Positions 11,061-22,930 of a DNA stretch of 64,000 nt are shown piece by piece (the first letter of the stretch is position 1; each line of letters opens with the position of its first letter). The notes beneath the pieces were generated by a model that did no database searches, was not told where the DNA came from, and saw only the letters and a list, made by a program, of their open reading frames with translations. Made by a program: the position numbers and the translations under genes. The stretch is taken from assembly GCA_948567375.1 (NCBI GenBank), contig OX419758.1, positions 48,179,001 to 48,243,000 on the forward strand, read 5' to 3'. Source of the DNA: Lunularia cruciata. Taxonomy: Eukaryota > Streptophyta > Marchantiopsida > Lunulariales > Lunulariaceae.

Positions 11061-12050
11061 ACTCCAATCAATATCAACCTAAAATGGTCGTCCTCTAATC
11101 AGTCTCCTCAAAATAGGAGCAAATGTCACCCTCTCCTTGAGCTTTACAAAAGCTCTCTCCTGCTCATCTCCCCAACACCACTCCTATGTAAGCTTGGTCA
11201 GCTTCATCAAGGCCTTGGCAGTGACACTAAATCTTCCAACATAGCAGCAATAGAAGTTTTCCAACCCAAGGAATGCTCACACTCTACTCACATCAATAGG
11301 TTGAGAAATATGTGCAATAGCCTCTACCTTGGTTTGTTGAACACCAAGTCCTCTAAGGTAGATAATGTGACCCAAGCACTCAACCTACTCGTGGGAGAAC
11401 CTACACTTCCCATGATGTAATTTGAGTCCATGAGATCTCAACCTCTCAAACATTTCTAATAAATGTCTCTCATGTTTCTCCACAATAGTGCTATAGACAA
11501 AAATGTCATCATTATAGCATCAAGCAAAATCCAATCTAGCAAGGATCCAGTCCATGACCCTCTAGAACTCACCAAGAGTATTCTTTAACCCAAATAGTAA
11601 GAACCTCAATTGATATAGCACATCCTTGTTGTGAGGATCAATAGCCCCTAGTGTTATCTTGGACTTATCTCACACTTTGATTGGTAATTGATGATATTTT
11701 GCTCAAAGATCCAAGTACTGAAGACCTTTGCATGCCCAATTGCATCAAAGATCTCCTCTGGTGTAGGCATGGCATACCAATCAGCCCTAGTCTATCAGTT
11801 GATAGGATGGTAATCTCCATACATCTACCTTTCTGTATAGTTGCCATGCATATCCTTCTTGGTTGGCATGACTATGATTGATGCATACTCTCCATGTGAA
11901 ATCTCCACCAAACCAGCCCCAAAAAGGTCTCTACTCTAGCTCTGAATCAATGCTCTCCCCATATCACTATATTTGATAGGGATGTTAGGAAATTGGTGTA
12001 TTGCTAGTCAGCTCAATCCAAGTACCAAGGTCCTTTTAGAGCACCCAAAT
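11061..12050 (-). pseudogene. Family C reverse transcriptase
   Basis: In element order the minus strand shows an EYAS.IVMPTKKDMHGNYTER.M.GDYHPIN block and a YAMPTPEEIFD-like block. These are followed by YHQLPI, LYQLRFLLFGLKN, and a Y-DD core read as YNDDIFVYSTIVEKHERHL. Then come LHHGKCRFSH and an FLGLENFYCCYVGRFS connection block. These are RT motifs 1 to 7 plus the connection region of Ty3/gypsy elements. Stops and shifts interrupt every motif, so it is an old pseudogene. RT would copy the element RNA into DNA inside gag particles. Confidence 0.7.
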
Positions 12051-12601
12051 CCTTCATATTGAAAGAAAAATAACTCATGTAGCTCCTCAAGAACCTCCAA
12101 ACTCACCGGCTTTCCTCTCCTATAAGCTTGGATCCAAGATCTGGCTCCCAAGTATCCTCTGTAACTATCATAGGAGTGGAAGACGTACTGACTGGCTGCT
12201 ACACTAGGCAATTGAGAGTAGTAGTGTCACATCCCCACCACTAGAGGTCACAACCTCAATGTGAAAAACTTCCTCCGATCTGGCTACAAGCTCCATACAT
12301 CCTCTTGCTACATCCCAAGTAGACCAAAGGTGTAATCCAAGTAGACCATGTTGTTGATGGACTCCACTCTCCCTAGACCACTCTCTCTAGTAGACCATTC
12401 TCCCTAGTAGTCATTGGATGTGTCCTAAGAACACCCTTTCTACTTGGTCCATTGCTCCCAACATGTGCTTAAATTGTCTCGATAAGCACAAGGTTCACAA
12501 GTGTCCAAGTGGTGATGCCTATCAAGCGCATCTTATATTGCTCTGCCAAGCCAAGGCTCAGAATCTAGGTCAAACAATTCAAGTCCACAAGTCAAGCATG
12601 G
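12051..12601 (-). other. Family C protease-RT linker region, unresolved
   Basis: This lies between the RT start and the palindrome. The minus-strand frame 12211-12008 (67 codons) includes KPVSLEVLEELHELFFFQYEGFGCSKRTL and belongs to the pol linker. No protease active site (D-T/S-G) was found. Nothing else can be recognised. Confidence 0.35.
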
Positions 12602-13138
12602 GAGCTTGGGTGGTGGCAAGTATACATCCAACCTATTCTTGGATGGGACCTACCATTTTGTTACATGCAGCCATAATGGGATCATGGGCTCATTGTCTTC
12701 ATCTTTGGTGGATGAAACTCTTACATAGAGAGGTTCTATAGCACACTTACAATAGGATTTAATGACTAGACCACATCATTGTTGATGACATCTTGGATGT
12801 TGAGCGTCAATCTTAGATGGTGGTAGTGGTTGATAGATCATCTATGGCAGTGGTGAAAAGTGGCTCTAGGATGTCCAACTAGGTTCACCACTGCCATAGG
12901 TGACCTATCAACCACTACCTCCATCTAAGATTGATGCTAAACATCCAAGATGTCATCAACAATGATGTGGTCTAGTTATTAAATCCTATTGTAAGCGTGC
13001 TATAGAACCTCTCTATGTAAGAGTTTCATCCACCAAAGATGAAAACAATGAGCCCGTGATCCCACTATGGCTAAATGTAACAAAATAGTAGGTCCCATCC
13101 AAGAATAGGTTGGATGTGTACTTTCCACCACCCAGGTG
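12602..13138. repeat. Large palindrome, arms about 255 bp, 26-nt loop
   Basis: The left arm (12602-12857) and right arm (12884-13138) are reverse complements with scattered mismatches, separated by a 26-nt loop (12858-12883). The arms meet at 'ggcagtggtgaa / ttcaccactgcc'. Single-stranded DNA or RNA from here could fold into a long hairpin. It lies where the protease region of family C is expected. It may be a foldback-type insertion or an inverted duplication made inside the element; no target duplication was identified at its ends. Confidence 0.9.
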
Positions 13139-15194
13139 CAAGAGTCATCCATCAAAGGGATGTTTTCCAAAATATAAGCTAGAGAAACAAATTGATGAAC
13201 CTAGAGATGTCATAGTATCCATAACATCTCCCAAAACACACCAAAATGGAGATCTTGAAGACCCAAACCTCAGCCAATGCGTGTATATCCCTAACATGGC
13301 CATCCAAAAATCACCAAATGAATGGGACCTTGTCTCTCAAAAATCATGCGCCCCTGGCAAGGAAATGTCTATTGGAAGGGTCTTCCAATAAACCTTGACT
13401 GCTGATATTGATAATAACTCAAGATATTGATAGGTCTAGTGTATCACATGATGTAAATAGACTTGCCTAGCAATACACTCTCTCTCCACATACAAGTACC
13501 TTTGTAGTTGTATACCCGCTTGTAGTACCACACCTAGTCCAGTGCTAATCCTACCAAAAAACTCCAATAGACATACTCTCTCTACTGGATACTGCCAAGC
13601 AATGCGTGTTGCATCTAAAGGTGTCAAGGTAATTGACTCTAGAGGCTCATCCTCACACTAGTCTCCTAGTGGTACAAAGGTTCCACTCCAAGCCTGTTGC
13701 ACCAATTGATCTACATGTTCTTGCAATGCCTACTCTAGACATCCAAGGTGGATAGAACAATCTCACTCATACTCCAAATCTGAGTGATCTTCTTTGGTAC
13801 TAGAGTATCCTCTATATGTGCATTCTCCTCCAATAAATCACCAAGCCAAGAAACTGAACCACTAAAAGTTGAAATTGATATTGCCATCGTTCCAGATTGT
13901 AGTGAGCCAAGACTACCACTATCAAAGCATACTCATAGGTGACATAGTTGTCCCTCACCTAATTGCCAACCTGGTCTATAGGATGTTATCTTGTCCCAAT
14001 AGTCAATACTGAAAACCATGGGGTATAACACTACTCTCCCAACTAACACATCATATGACTGAACTATGATCACAATAGCTTGAGCTCTCACCATCGAGCT
14101 ATCAATCGGATGATCGGGTTGAATCTAAGCAACAAGCTCTCCACATGTGATGTACTATGTAGAACCACCCCTAGAGATGTCTGGATCTGAAATGGACACC
14201 TCTCCACATCGGTCTCTTGCAACTCTAGATCAACAACTGTAGCCTTCCCTAACATAAGGGGCTGTGTACCAGAGTCTGATTAGACCCTCTATGGTGTATA
14301 GACCTTCCTTAAAGGTCCCACCAAAAAAAATCCCCCTTTGATTATCCAATAGGACAACTCTAGGTGTAAATCATGCTCGCTCAAAGGCTGGTCTAGTTGG
14401 TAACTCATCCAATCTAGCCACTACTACCATCCATAAACAATTGGTCATTGAGTAGATCCCATGCTCCTCAACCAAGTCAAATCCATTATCAACCACCTCT
14501 ACTCTAGTAGTAGGAACCACATCATCCTTACTATCACAAAGTATAGCATCTAATAGAAACACTAGAGCTGGGTCAACTCCCAAGGTAAACATGTCATTGG
14601 CTAAGAATAATAAAAAGTGCATAATCAATTAGGCCTCCCCCAACATTGTGCTAGACTCAGTCTGTATAGTAGCAAGTGGTTGAATAATAGATAGTCCATC
14701 ACGCACCTCACCACCACCTTCCACACCTGCACTAGGATGTATAGGAGCCATGGATGTTGTTTGTAGTGCCTCAAAGAGTATAAAAGATAAGGGAAGTTTG
14801 ATCTCTCTACTAGCCTCTCCTCTCTATGGATCCAACTCCATTGATGCTCTTCTAGGCTCTAGAGCACTTTTGCATTCCTAGTTACTATGGCAAATGCATC
14901 CACTTGTGCTACTCCGCACATGAAGTATAAGACATCTCTATCACCCACATATGAGGTAGAAGCCTTAATACCCAAATCTGATCTCCTTTGAGTTATGGCC
15001 ATGCTAGCCAATCTCTACTCTAACTACTTAATGCGAGTAGCTATGGCTGTATTGGGAGTAAGAGTAGGTACTACATCCCTACTAGGTGTGGATCCTCTAC
15101 CACCACCTCTACCACCTTGTCCTCCATGACCTGGAGCTCCTCTACCACCTGCCATAGCAATTCTACCACTTTGTAACTCCGAGTGTAGGTCAAA
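13139..15194 (-). other. Family C gag-protease interval, not resolved
   Basis: Position between the gag zinc knuckle and the palindrome implies gag C-terminus and protease, but no D-T-G or D-S-G active site with the ILG block could be found in the minus-strand frames. The longest frame (14628-14371, 85 codons) is acidic and unrecognised. On the plus strand 13110-13391 is open but unlike any known family, and is probably a shadow. Confidence 0.35.
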
Positions 15195-16290
15195 GCATTG
15201 GTCACTAGTGTGACCAAATCTCTGGCAATGCTCACATTGTCTCTGTGTTGGCTATGATGCGCTAGAGGTATAAGGTACTTTGCCCTAAGTGCACTCTCTT
15301 TTGTGGTGAAGTCCACCATAAGTCCACCATAAGTCCAACAAGCAACACCACCACCCATTGGCTACTACTGACCCAAAATGAAGGTAAGGGTCTAGTAGAC
15401 CCTCGATTTGCTCTATAAGATTTGGGTTGTCCATCCTATCCTCATAAACCAACATGGCATGGTGCACTCTACTACACTTTAGAAGAAGTAACAATTGTAG
15501 ATGAGGTCTCCTTACCAAATCAAGATGTCATCACTCTCTCCTCAACCACGTTTAGCTCAATATGCTCAACCAAATCAAAAACCATTGCCAAAGTAGGCAA
15601 AGTAGCCTAGAACAATGTAGCATCACAAACTCTATGTTGTAACTCCCTATCCAATATCCCATACTAAAATTGGACTTCTTGGGCCTCAATAACTCCTAGA
15701 GTAAAATGGGATCTCTCCAGCCTTCCACTTGAACTCTTGCAAGCTCCTCAGCTTGTCAATCCACACTCCCTAGTTAATATACCTCAAACACTATAAGAAC
15801 TCCACCATGAGATTAAACCCTGGTACTACACCACCTCTTATAGTAGTACCTCCACTTGTAGTAGCATCATTACAAAGAGATCCACCAATGCTACTAGAGC
15901 TAGAACTTGTGGGTACAACCAATCTACCCTTAGAAATGAGCTTGAAATGATAGAGATATAGTTCAAAGCCATTATTATCTCCATACCTCAATCTCCTCCA
16001 AGTGATCTCTCTTGAACGCATGGTAGTCATCCATCAATGGACCCTCCAAGTGCTGAAACAACTCCTTCCATGCCATGAAAGGTGTGAACAAAGTTGGGTT
16101 TTGCATCTGTTGCAAATCACACCAACTATCAAACTCTTGGATGAAGTCATCCAACTCAATGGTACCCACTATACTAGAGTAACACCTAGAACCTTTAGAG
16201 GTCCCATAAATCTTGTTCATGTCCCACAATAATGGTGTGGACACATCAAGTGCACTCTCAATTGAATAATCTCATGTGTCAAACTCCAAC
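15195..16290 (-). pseudogene. Family C gag (capsid and zinc knuckle)
   Basis: The frame 16244-15975 reads FDSWCDLQQMQNPTLFTPF and KELFQHLEGPLMDDYHAF, and continues after a shift at 16030-15791 with WRRLRYGDNN and a serine run. This looks like a gag capsid region. At 15236-15195 a CCHC zinc knuckle is complete (C-x2-C-x4-H-x4-C, read CEHCQRFGHTSDQC), followed by a glycine/arginine-rich tail (AGGRGAPGHGGQGGRGGGRG), the usual nucleocapsid layout. Gag packages the element RNA. Frame breaks between capsid and knuckle make it a pseudogene. Confidence 0.65.
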
Positions 16291-16795
16291 TCAGAGTCAA
16301 TCTTCTCCTTCACTAGGACTTGAGATACATGTTGATATTGAGTGCCACTCCGAGTAAACCCACTATGTATTGCAATGTTATCTCCTCAAAAATCCCCAAA
16401 GAACTTTGTCGTGACAAAGTAACCAAAAGCTACAACTCACAATCCAAACCACCGCAAGTACCCCACCAAGTGCCAACGTACCAACCAAACGTCACCCACT
16501 AATGTAGATCTAACTACAACAACTACATTAGGAGAAAGAGCAACTTATAACCTACCATCACAACATGCACTCTTACGATTTGCAAGTCATCACTTCCTAC
16601 CTCACCAAAGTGATACATAGGTAGTTTGACTGGTCATCACTCCAATCTCACTCCCAAGAGCACACTAGAGCTCCAACGCTCTAAAGTCAATGTATCTAAC
16701 ACAAACATGGTGCACAAAAAAGAAGCATAGAATGGAGGGAGTCCAATCATAAGAAATTTAAACAAACCCTCCATCTTATAAATCAACGCTAGATT

Positions 16796-16808
16796 GACTC
16801 TGTCACCA
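16796..16808 (-). other. Candidate primer binding site, family C
   Basis: The minus strand reads TGGTGACAGAGTC, beginning with the TGG that pairs with a tRNA CCA end. It lies two bases from a CA that closes the 1.38-kb LTR. It is not the initiator-Met site used by families A and B; which tRNA it matches was not determined. Confidence 0.5.
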
Positions 16809-16810
16809 TT

Positions 16811-18190
16811 TGGCATTTGATATAATATGAGTTATCTACTTCCTAAGCTACCAAGATCATCAAGAATGGGATCAAACTATCTCTCCTAGCCAAAGCTACA
16901 TGTGTATAAATAACAATGGAATAAACATTAGGACAACAAGTGTGGGTGGACTAGTTGGCTAGGGCACCAATCTAGGAACCATAGATCTAGGGGTCAAACC
17001 CTATTATGCACAATCCAGCAAGGTGTGCAAATTTTGCCAAACCATGACCAAAATCTATTCTAAACTAGCTAGCCTCATGCCAACAAGCTGGCCCTTCTAG
17101 CCTCTCATAGCCCACAACCCTATGCCTTGAAGCCTCTAAATGCCAAAATTTAGCCAAATGAAGCCTTTCTCCTTGCCATTTTGAACCCACTCCAAATTTA
17201 GCACAACTCTTCCAAATTTGGTCAAGCTCTTCCAACTCAAGCCACTTTGAACCCTCTCCAAATCTGGCCAATCTCCTCCAACTTGAGCCACTTTGAACCT
17301 TCTCTAAATCTGGTGAAACTCCTCCAAATCTAACCAAAATCTAACATAAACTCCTACAAAAATTTGACATAAATCCCTAAAGTTGGCTGACCGTCGAATC
17401 CTCTACTAAGTCCATTTGAGCCAAATTGAAATGATGGGTTTCTCCAAATCATAAATTCATGGGGATGTGTTCCCAATTCCACCTTCAATTTCACTTTTTG
17501 AGCTCAAAATCACAACTACCACCTGAAAATTCATTCTCTTTGCTTGAAATTTGGCTAACATTTCTGCACACCGTTTGCCTCACTGCCAAATATGCATCAA
17601 TACAAAGACCTTCTGCACATAATCACTCTCAGGAAAACTCTAGATCAAGATCATACTACCAACAATCAACAAGGCTTGGAGATACCACCAACACCTTTAG
17701 TTCTTACACCAAATTTCTCCTTGACCTCACTTCTTTGATGTAATCAGTTTGTTCACACAACTCAAATCACACTCAATTAGATCAATATTTGTTTTGTCAC
17801 TCAATAATTTGCAAACAATTGGACATTGATTGTGGTCAAGCCACACCCATTTTAGCTAAGAGAATCCAAGAGATGCTCATTGGACTTTATCCACCATAGC
17901 CAAGAACTCTAAGGCTCAACATCAAAGAAGTGAGCTCTCTGGAACTGCACTTCAAAAGTATACCCCTTGGACTTGAGCTATGTCTCAAACCCTAATAGTC
18001 TCATTGACAACACATCCAATGGTGCTAACGGTGCTAAGCAGAGATGGGCCCCACCATGTAGTCAATACTCCAAACACAAAATCTGCCATCAACAAGTAGT
18101 CTATGAGTAACTACCAAAATACTCATGACTACTAACACTACTACTTCAAAGTTGGAGCAATCTAGGTGCAAAGCTACAAATGGCATGACA
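16811..18190 (-). mobile_element. Family C 5' LTR, about 1.38 kb
   Basis: In element orientation the segment starts TGTCATGCC and ends AAATGCCA, the TG...CA form of an LTR, and a candidate primer site follows. Its first 440 bp match the truncated 3' LTR at 8389-8826. The match to the plus-strand fragment at 21150-21650 goes further, past the 440-bp point (shared 'ggtggtatctccaagc'), which supports the longer LTR. A matching target duplication could not be defined because the other LTR is truncated. Confidence 0.6.
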
Positions 18191-18249
18191 CTTTTAACTT
18201 TGACAAAAAACATTGAATGCCATCACTTTGCATTGATTTTTCAAATTGT

Positions 18250-19247
18250 GACTTATAAAGGGCAATAGATATGTTGCATATAAATATTAACATAGACATA
18301 ATTATAAGTAGAAAGTTCAATTGAGCAATAGTCATCATAGTGAATGTAAGAATGCTCAAAGTTATCATTGTTGTGCAACAAAAAAAGTAGTAGCTTACTA
18401 GATTGTTGGAAAAAGAGATTGTGATGTTCAACAACTTGAGCAAAGGAGAGAGCAACATAAGGAAGATGCAATTTGTATGAAATCCTCTATGGTAGTATAG
18501 TGGCTATACAACAAAGGTGTCTTTATGCCAAAGAAATTATAAACAAATGGGATCAAGGATATGATCAAATCACTTATTGAGAACAAATCACAAACAAAAG
18601 TTGTATAAGAAATAGTATTGAAAGCATTGAAGACATCCACTTGGACAACCACCAAGTTTGGGATGGATGTTCAAAGATTCTTTGATGCTGTCTATAACCT
18701 TTTTGTAGCCCCTTGGAATTGCTACAATAAACTAATGTGGAGACAAAAAGGATGAAAAGGAGTTTCAAAGTTGTAAATAAATAGTGAGAAACATAGGAAG
18801 ATATCTCCAATAGCAATGGAATGACCATCAAATGTCTCCTTTGATAGCACAAGGAGACAAGATACACCAAATAGATGAGCTGTATTAGGGACACAAGACC
18901 CAATACAATATGCTCAAAAAAGCAAAGAGAAAGAGAAAACCAAAATCTAAAGTATCTAGTGAGAGATAATCCAATTGGTGCTCAAAAACCAAACTTGAAA
19001 GCCAACGACTAAGAAATGCAAAGAATGAATTAAACTCCATTTGAGGAAAGATAAACCCCATAAACTGAAGCTCCTCCTCTAGTTGATAGTCATGGGGTAA
19101 AGGAGGAAGGTCTTTTGTGGCATTTACTGGTTTATGTTTTCTGAGCACCTTTGGTACCAAAGCACAAATTTTTATTTTATTTTTTGTTTGCTTCTTGTCT
19201 TGACCTATTTTTTCTTGCAAATGAAGTGAAAGGCCTTCAGTACTCAA
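18250..19247 (-). pseudogene. LINE-type reverse transcriptase fragment (palm)
   Basis: The minus strand reads a PIAIGDIFLCFS-like block, then (after shifts) VIDSIKESLNIHPKL and VQVDVFNAFNTISYTTF, followed by LISLIPFVYNFFGIKTPLLYSHYTTIEDFIQIASSLCCSL. The blocks P.A.GE.LRR, GGCE..I..., VDV.NAFN.ISR, PFV...YG...PL.YSH are characteristic of the same plant LINE-like RT group as the fragments at 2.5, 3.4 and 33 kb. V-D-V (18655-18428 frame) would hold the first catalytic Asp. The catalytic ADD box is not found. The upstream frame 19247-18885 is open for 120 codons and could be an earlier part of the same ORF, but is not recognisable. Confidence 0.55.
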
Positions 19248-20456
19248 GTCTCTAGGAATTCCTCCCGCTTTAGCCTACACATCTTCTATGCATAAGGTAT
19301 TAGGTCCCATGTTGACCGGGTTCTACTTTTCTGCGCATCCACTAGCTAATTTGGAGGCAAGTGAATGAAGAGTCTATATTGCAAATATAGTATTTAAGAA
19401 GAAGGGCGGTGGCCAAGAGAGTACTAGTTCTTGGACTACACTCACCTGCTTGACCTAACATCAAGGAGTGACAAAGATGATAATGCTTTGTTCTAGAAGT
19501 AGAGCATAGGAATGTGAGGATTGTGGAGACTTTGCAATTCTCCTAGCAATTGCATGGGCCCATATCATATACTTGTCCTATAGAACCCTAGAGATGGTCT
19601 TTCCAATATCAACTTTATGATACTTTTAGACTTTTACTCTGACCAAATAAATATAACTTATAATTTGAACCATAATATGGGTATGTAATTTTAAATAGAA
19701 ATAAGAAGGGATTTTCTTATTCTCAATGCAAATTATTAAATTAAATTATTTATTTAAAGCTTTTAAAATTTTCAATAAGTCCCCCTAAAGATTCAATAAA
19801 ATTACCAAGAACAAAAGTGCTTTAGAAAAGTGGACACCAAGCCATATACACAATATAGTATAAAGTACTAAAAAGTGTATAAAAGAAGAATGGATCAAAG
19901 GCCCAAGAGAAAGAGTGCCAACAAAGCTTAGCAAAGCTAACTAAAGTTCTATTATGTTAATAAAGTTGACTTGAACAAGATTTAAGGTAAACTTCTATCA
20001 GCTAGATACTAATATAGTAGAATAATTTTCTTTTCTTTTTAACTTCACATATATATACTACACATATACAATAAAATAGCTAATTCAAATTTTTACATTC
20101 AATAGAGTTGCTAACACTAAGGTGTTTTAGTTATAGATTTGTGGGTATACATAAAATATTAGGCTTAGATGTATGGGAAAATTGGAGATAATTTTTTGAG
20201 TGAAAATCACATAGTCATAAAGGTTATGGGTCACCTTTTAGATTACTTGTAGCATTCTATGGTTACAACGTTTACCCATAAAAAATACTGAACATGGGTG
20301 AAAGTGAACTACCCATAAAAAATATGACTAAAACCCCCTATTACCTTACCTTTGGTGGATCCTCTTGACACTCAATGCAATGAATGAGTATCAAATCCAC
20401 TAATCCTTTGTGGAGAAACCCAACATGACCTTTGAACTATAACACCTTATTGTGAC
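19248..20456. other. No gene recognised
   Basis: AT-rich sequence with only short frames. No transposon domain, LTR match or RNA gene was seen. Confidence 0.5.
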
Positions 20457-22930
20457 TCAACTTTGAGGACCTTTTGAGTCCTGATTTTTGTGATTGAATC
20501 TCCAAAAGAAAAAAGGATCACAAAAGCAAATTGGACTCTTGACCTTTGAACCATCGGATATGATAGGAATTGGAACCATTAGATGTAATGAGAATGTCCA
20601 AATTGCAAAAGAAGAGATAAACCAATGAAAGAAAAACATTTCTGGACTATGGTCAGTAGATTTCAATAGCTTTTGTTCATAGTGCATTTGAGGACTTACC
20701 TATTAACTTGAAAGACCTTTTAAGTCCTCTATTTTGTAGATTGGGCTTTAAAAAGAGAAAAGCATCACAAAAGAAAATTGGATTCTTGACTTTTGAACCA
20801 CTGGATATAATTGGAATCTCTAAATTGCTAAAGAAGAGATAAATTGATGAAAGAAGAACAAATCTGGACTATGGTCAATACATTTCAATAGCTCTGTTCA
20901 TAGTACATTTTGAGAATGACATGTAAGTTCAAGTACTTAATACTTGATTTTCCCTTGGATTTAGAAATGCTCCATAATAGGTTGAGAATCTCTAGCTAAC
21001 TTTGATAACTTTGATAACTTTGATAACATATTCGAAATTTGAGTAAATGATTGAATGAATTTGAAACAAAATTGAACTTTGTTTGCAACCTCACTTACAT
21101 GTAATCATTATGCTAATAATGATTAACTATAGTCTTATTTAGCCACTTTTCATGGCATTTTCAATGCCACAACTAGTTTTCTATGACGCTTAAGTTGCTA
21201 GAGTGTTGGTCTTGGCATCATAGTTTTACCAATAGTTGCTTAATGATTACTTAGTGGCAGTTAAACATGGTATTAGGTCTAATGATCATACCATTGTAGT
21301 TGCTATTTTCATTGTAAGATGCACTCCCAGGGCTAGGTTCTTAGCCGCTGCCAAGGATTCATACCTTGAAGTGCAGCTCCAAAGAACTCACTTCTTCTAT
21401 ATCAAGCTACCGAGCTCCTGGCTATGGTGGATAGGGGCTAGTGAGCATCACCTTGATTCTCCTAGACAGAATGGGTATGGCTGGACAATGTATTCATGGC
21501 TTATTGGTAGTATAGATTTAGTGGAGTGTTCAAATTTGAGACTTGATTCAAGTGTTGATTGACTTATTACATAAAAGAAGTTAGAGGGGGGATTAGATGC
21601 AAGAATTGTAAGCATTGGTGGTATCTCCAAGCTTGGTGTGATCATAGTTGCCAAAAGATTACTTAGTGGTGGTCAGATATGGTATAAGGTCTATTGATCT
21701 ATTAGATATGGTATTAGGTCTATTGATATGTAGTTGTTATTTGCACCATTAGATGCATTGGTAAGGTTGGGTTCATGGCAGTTCCAAAGGAGGTATACCA
21801 TGAAGTGCACCTCTAAAGAGTTCACTTCTTTGAAGTTTAGCCTTTGAGCTCCAAGCTATTGGAAAGAGGCTTGTGAGCATCACCTTGATTCTCTTAACAT
21901 GAGTAGATGTAGTTTGATAGTGTAATCAAGGCCTATTTGTAGTGTATATTGAGTGGAGTGTTCAGATTTGAGACTTAATTTGAATGTTGATTGACTAATT
22001 ATTATGGGTCTTTGGAGTTTGTAAGTGACTTCTCTATTAGTTATGCTTCTCTAGTATATGATGTTGATAGCAATGTATATTGTGTATTGATGTATATATG
22101 TATGACAACTTCAATAAGTCCAATTGAGCTAAGAATGCAATACACTACTAACCACTTTGCAAAAGAAGAATTATTTTTTCTCTTGCTTTTACAACTACAA
22201 TATGTACAAATTTTGCATAATTAAATGCAAGAAAAATCCATATAATGAAGTTAATTTCCTAACCAGTTTGAATATTTAAATTGATGAAGGTTATGTTGGC
22301 ATATATTCTTTCATTTTAGTTTGTACAAGTTCCATTTACATATGAGTCTCCTAAAAGAGAAAAGCATCACAAAACTGAATTGGACTCTTAACCTTTGAAA
22401 CCATTAGACATAACTGCACTGTCCAAATTAAAGAATAAATAACCAATCAAACAATGTCAAATCTGGAAGACTTTATTTTTAAGTCTTCCATGTTTGTTCT
22501 TTCATTGTTGTTTTGGAAGACTTTATTAAGCCCTAGTGCTAAAAACATAATTTTATACATTATGGTATAACATTTCAGCTAACTTTGATCATTATGACTT
22601 TGCATGAGATACCTTCTAAATTTTAGTAAATTACTGAATGAATTTGGAAAATGAAGAAAAAACTATTTTCAATCTCCCTTACATGTAATCATTAGGTTAG
22701 TCATTGTTGGTATATAAATGGTGGATACTATCTTGTTTAGCCAAATCAATAAAAATATAGATGTACAAATTATGCATGGTTAAACATAAGCAAAACTCAT
22801 AGCATGAATTTGATTACCTAACCGGGTTGAATGTTAAAATTGATGAAGCTATTCTTATTAGTTTTATCCTATATTTGTTCATTTCACTTAGTATAAGTTC
22901 CATTCACATGTGAAATAAAACTATCAAATT
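20457..22930. repeat. Large imperfect tandem repeat with an LTR insertion
   Basis: Three related units are visible. The first (about 20457-20715) and second (from about 20716) share 'gaccttttgagtcct', 'gcatcacaaaag', 'ctttgaacca', 'ggactatggtca' and 'tttcaatagct'. The third (about 22340-22930) repeats the same order. The second unit is interrupted at about 21150-22185 by family C LTR fragments; its continuation after that ('atgtacaaatttt', 'ctaacc.g.ttgaat', 'acaagttccat') matches the third unit near 22760-22890. Without the insertion the longer unit is about 0.6 kb. No coding capacity is seen. Confidence 0.65.
21150..22185 (+). mobile_element. Two tandem family C LTR fragments, plus strand
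   Basis: Two successive pieces (about 21150-21650 and 21655-21985) match the family C LTR in the opposite orientation to the element at 8.4-18.2 kb. Both contain the blocks corresponding to 'gtgagcatcaccttgattct' and 'gtggagtgttca.atttgagactt'. The second is followed at about 22005-22080 by the ~100-bp block that also flanks the truncated LTR at 8.3-8.9 kb. No pol sequence accompanies them. They interrupt one unit of a tandem repeat. Confidence 0.65.

Larger units (their letters stand above)
8389..18190 (-). mobile_element. Ty3/gypsy element with PHD finger, family C (decayed)
   Basis: A minus-strand LTR retrotransposon relic. In element order it runs: LTR (18190-16811), candidate primer site (16808-16796), gag with a zinc knuckle (about 16290-15195), an unresolved protease region, RT (about 12050-11061), RNase H (about 11060-10740), integrase (about 10340-9690), a PHD finger (9217-9083) and a truncated 3' LTR (8826-8389). 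The RT-RNaseH-IN order is the Ty3/gypsy order. Many stops and frameshifts make it non-functional. It differs from families A and B in its longer LTR, different primer site, different integrase (RDHPEADGLVER-type third motif) and a PHD finger in place of a chromodomain. Confidence 0.75.

Noticed and set aside
17739-18190. Family C LTR as only ~450 bp long (TGTAATCAG... to ...TGACA)
   Set aside because: Similarity with the 21.2-21.65 kb fragment continues past this limit, and a TG...CA end with an adjacent primer-like site is found at 16811.
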